DNA of 12,696 nt from CAMEON01 sp045577755 (GTDB lineage: Bacteria; Bacillota; Clostridia; Oscillospirales; CAG-272), in contig JAZNJA010000241.1 of assembly GCA_045577755.1 (NCBI GenBank), positions 1-12,696 on the forward strand, in the 5' to 3' direction. The notes under the pieces are model-generated. The model did no database searches. It was not told the origin of the DNA and was given only the letters and a program-made list of their open reading frames with translations. This document shows positions 11,528 to 12,696 of this stretch, in pieces (positions within the stretch are counted from its first letter, which is position 1; each line of letters starts with the position of its first letter). A program made the translations under genes and the position numbers.

Positions 11528-12696
11528 ATGAATTACGAACACATCCAATGCCGTGCCGAGGGGCTGACCCTCCCCCGCGGGTTTGCCGAGCGGATGCGGG
11601 GCATGCTGGGGGCCGACTTTGAGGCCTTCTGCGAGTCCTACGCCAAGGACGCTCACCCTTCCTTGCGGGTGAATACCCTGAAGCTGACCGCTGATGAACT
11701 GCGGGAGGCCGCGCCCTTTGTGGGGGAGGCTGTCCCGTGGCAGAGAAACGGCCTTTACTATGCCGCCGACGGGGAGACCCGACCCGGCAAGCACCCCCTT
11801 CACGAGGCGGGAGCCTACTACATCCAGGAGGCCAGCGCCATGCTCCCCGCCTCCCTGTGTCCCCCCAAGCCGGGCGAGCGGGTACTTGACCTCTGCGCCG
11901 CGCCGGGAGGAAAGGCCACCCAGCTGGCCGCCGCCCTGTGCGGTGAGGGGCTTTTGGTGGCCAACGAGATCCACCCCACCCGCGCAGGGATCTTATCCCA
12001 GAACATGGAGCGCATGGGGGTGCGCAACTGCGTGGTGACCAACGCCGCCCCCGCCGAGCTTTCGGTGAAGTTTCCCGCTTTCTTTGATAGGATCGTGGTG
12101 GACGCGCCCTGCTCGGGGGAGGGGATGTTCCGCAAGGAGGCCGACGCGGTGACCATGTGGAGCCCCGAGAACGTGGCTCTGTGCGCCGCCAGGCAGGCCG
12201 AGATCCTGGAGGAAGCCGCGGGGATGCTCCGCGCGGGCGGGTATCTGGTCTACTCCACCTGCACCTTCGCCCCCGCCGAGAACGAGGGGGCGGTGATGAG
12301 CTTCCTGTCCCGCCATCCCGAATTTGAGGTGGTTCGGTCTGCCGAGGCCGCCGTCATGGAGTCCCGCGAGAAGGGACTTCTGGACGGGGGACGGCCCGAG
12401 TGGGATGAGGAATACGATGATTTCCCTGCCCACATTTCGGAGCAGGTAAAGGACACCTACCGCGTGTTCCCCCATCACTGCGACGGCGAGGGGCATTTCG
12501 CGGCTCTCCTGTACAAGCGGGAGGAGGGCGACACGGCCACTTACTCGGTGAAGAGCGAAAGGAAAAAGAACCGCAAGCCCGAAAAGGCAAGCGGCGGCAA
12601 GGGGAAACCCGGCTCGGAGGCTATGGCGGTGAAGCTCTTTGAGGAGTTCTGCCGTGAGGTCAGGGGCGGGGTGCCCGAATGGGTGGGGGGCACGGT
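11528..12696 (+). CDS. RsmF-like (RsmB/NOP family) RNA m5C methyltransferase, 3' partial
   Basis: The first 389 residues of a SAM-dependent RNA cytosine-C5 methyltransferase; the reading frame is open at the window end. A short N-terminal domain opens LPRGFAERMRGMLGADFEAF. HPSLRVNTLKL is the family's RNA-binding segment, and EAGAYYIQEASAMLP precedes the catalytic core. The core has the SAM loop VLDLCAAPGGK (119-129), motif IV DAPCSGEGMFRK with C195, and motif VI YSTCTFAPAENE with C245; C245 is the expected nucleophile and C195 assists product release. A Lys/Arg-rich linker (about 342-362) precedes a C-terminal domain that is only begun, consistent with the roughly 450-residue Firmicutes RsmF proteins. 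The rRNA target (in the 16S 1400 region for RsmF) is inferred from the family. The ATG at 11528 has only a weak purine-rich GAGA stretch upstream. It follows the EFR1 gene by 42 bases with no terminator, so it may be cotranscribed. Confidence 0.92.
   Translation, partial: MNYEHIQCRAEGLTLPRGFAERMRGMLGADFEAFCESYAKDAHPSLRVNTLKLTADELREAAPFVGEAVPWQRNGLYYAADGETRPGKHPLHEAGAYYIQEASAMLPASLCPPKPGERVLDLCAAPGGKATQLAAALCGEGLLVANEIHPTRAGILSQNMERMGVRNCVVTNAAPAELSVKFPAFFDRIVVDAPCSGEGMFRKEADAVTMWSPENVALCAARQAEILEEAAGMLRAGGYLVYSTCTFAPAENEGAVMSFLSRHPEFEVVRSAEAAVMESREKGLLDGGRPEWDEEYDDFPAHISEQVKDTYRVFPHHCDGEGHFAALLYKREEGDTATYSVKSERKKNRKPEKASGGKGKPGSEAMAVKLFEEFCREVRGGVPEWVGGT

Overview
All ten genes lie on the + strand of a GC-rich anaerobe. 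I read the source as a member of the Clostridia, probably a gut Oscillospiraceae/Ruminococcaceae-like lineage. This rests on the family types (ECF sigma factor of the clostridial 'ERDEQAI' kind, PlsY, flavodiiron-flavin reductase-rubredoxin fusion, EFR1-type flavodoxin-ferredoxin, APH(3')-like kinase), the strong AAGGAG-type ribosome binding sites and the style of the intergenic repeats. It is an inference; no rRNA or other taxonomic marker is present.

Region 1 (1-2297): a palindromic terminator-like repeat, then a two-gene operon. It encodes an ECF sigma factor (124-675) whose stop overlaps the start of a single-pass membrane protein (672-2297). That protein has a short cytoplasmic segment, one membrane helix, an acidic linker and an ectodomain resembling an extracellular solute-binding protein. 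It looks like a sigma factor with a ligand-sensing anti-sigma partner.

Region 2 (2298-5135): plsY (phospholipid synthesis) behind a 206-base structured leader and ending in a strong terminator. A textbook sigma-A promoter follows, driving a monocistronic O2/NO-detoxifying flavodiiron protein fused to flavin reductase and rubredoxin modules, with its own terminator.

Region 3 (5136-9413): a glycerophosphodiesterase-like protein, an APH(3')-like kinase, two coupled small membrane proteins and a GNAT-ASCH fusion. The junctions here are loaded with small repeats: a 148-base element with inverted ends, three different heptanucleotide tandem arrays each touching or abutting a stop codon, half of the palindrome seen at base 1, a 97-base cloverleaf-like inverted repeat and a shared leader sequence.

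Region 4 (9414-12696): a zinc-ribbon PP-loop ATP pyrophosphatase related to the WbpG/sugar-amidotransferase branch, overlapping by 4 bases a flavodoxin-2[4Fe-4S] protein. I regard this pair as an uncharacterised redox-linked atom-transfer module. An RsmF-like RNA m5C methyltransferase follows and runs off the end of the window.

The most interesting items are the ECF sigma/solute-binding anti-sigma pair, the PP-loop/EFR1 operon, the GNAT-ASCH fusion and the heptamer repeats at gene ends.
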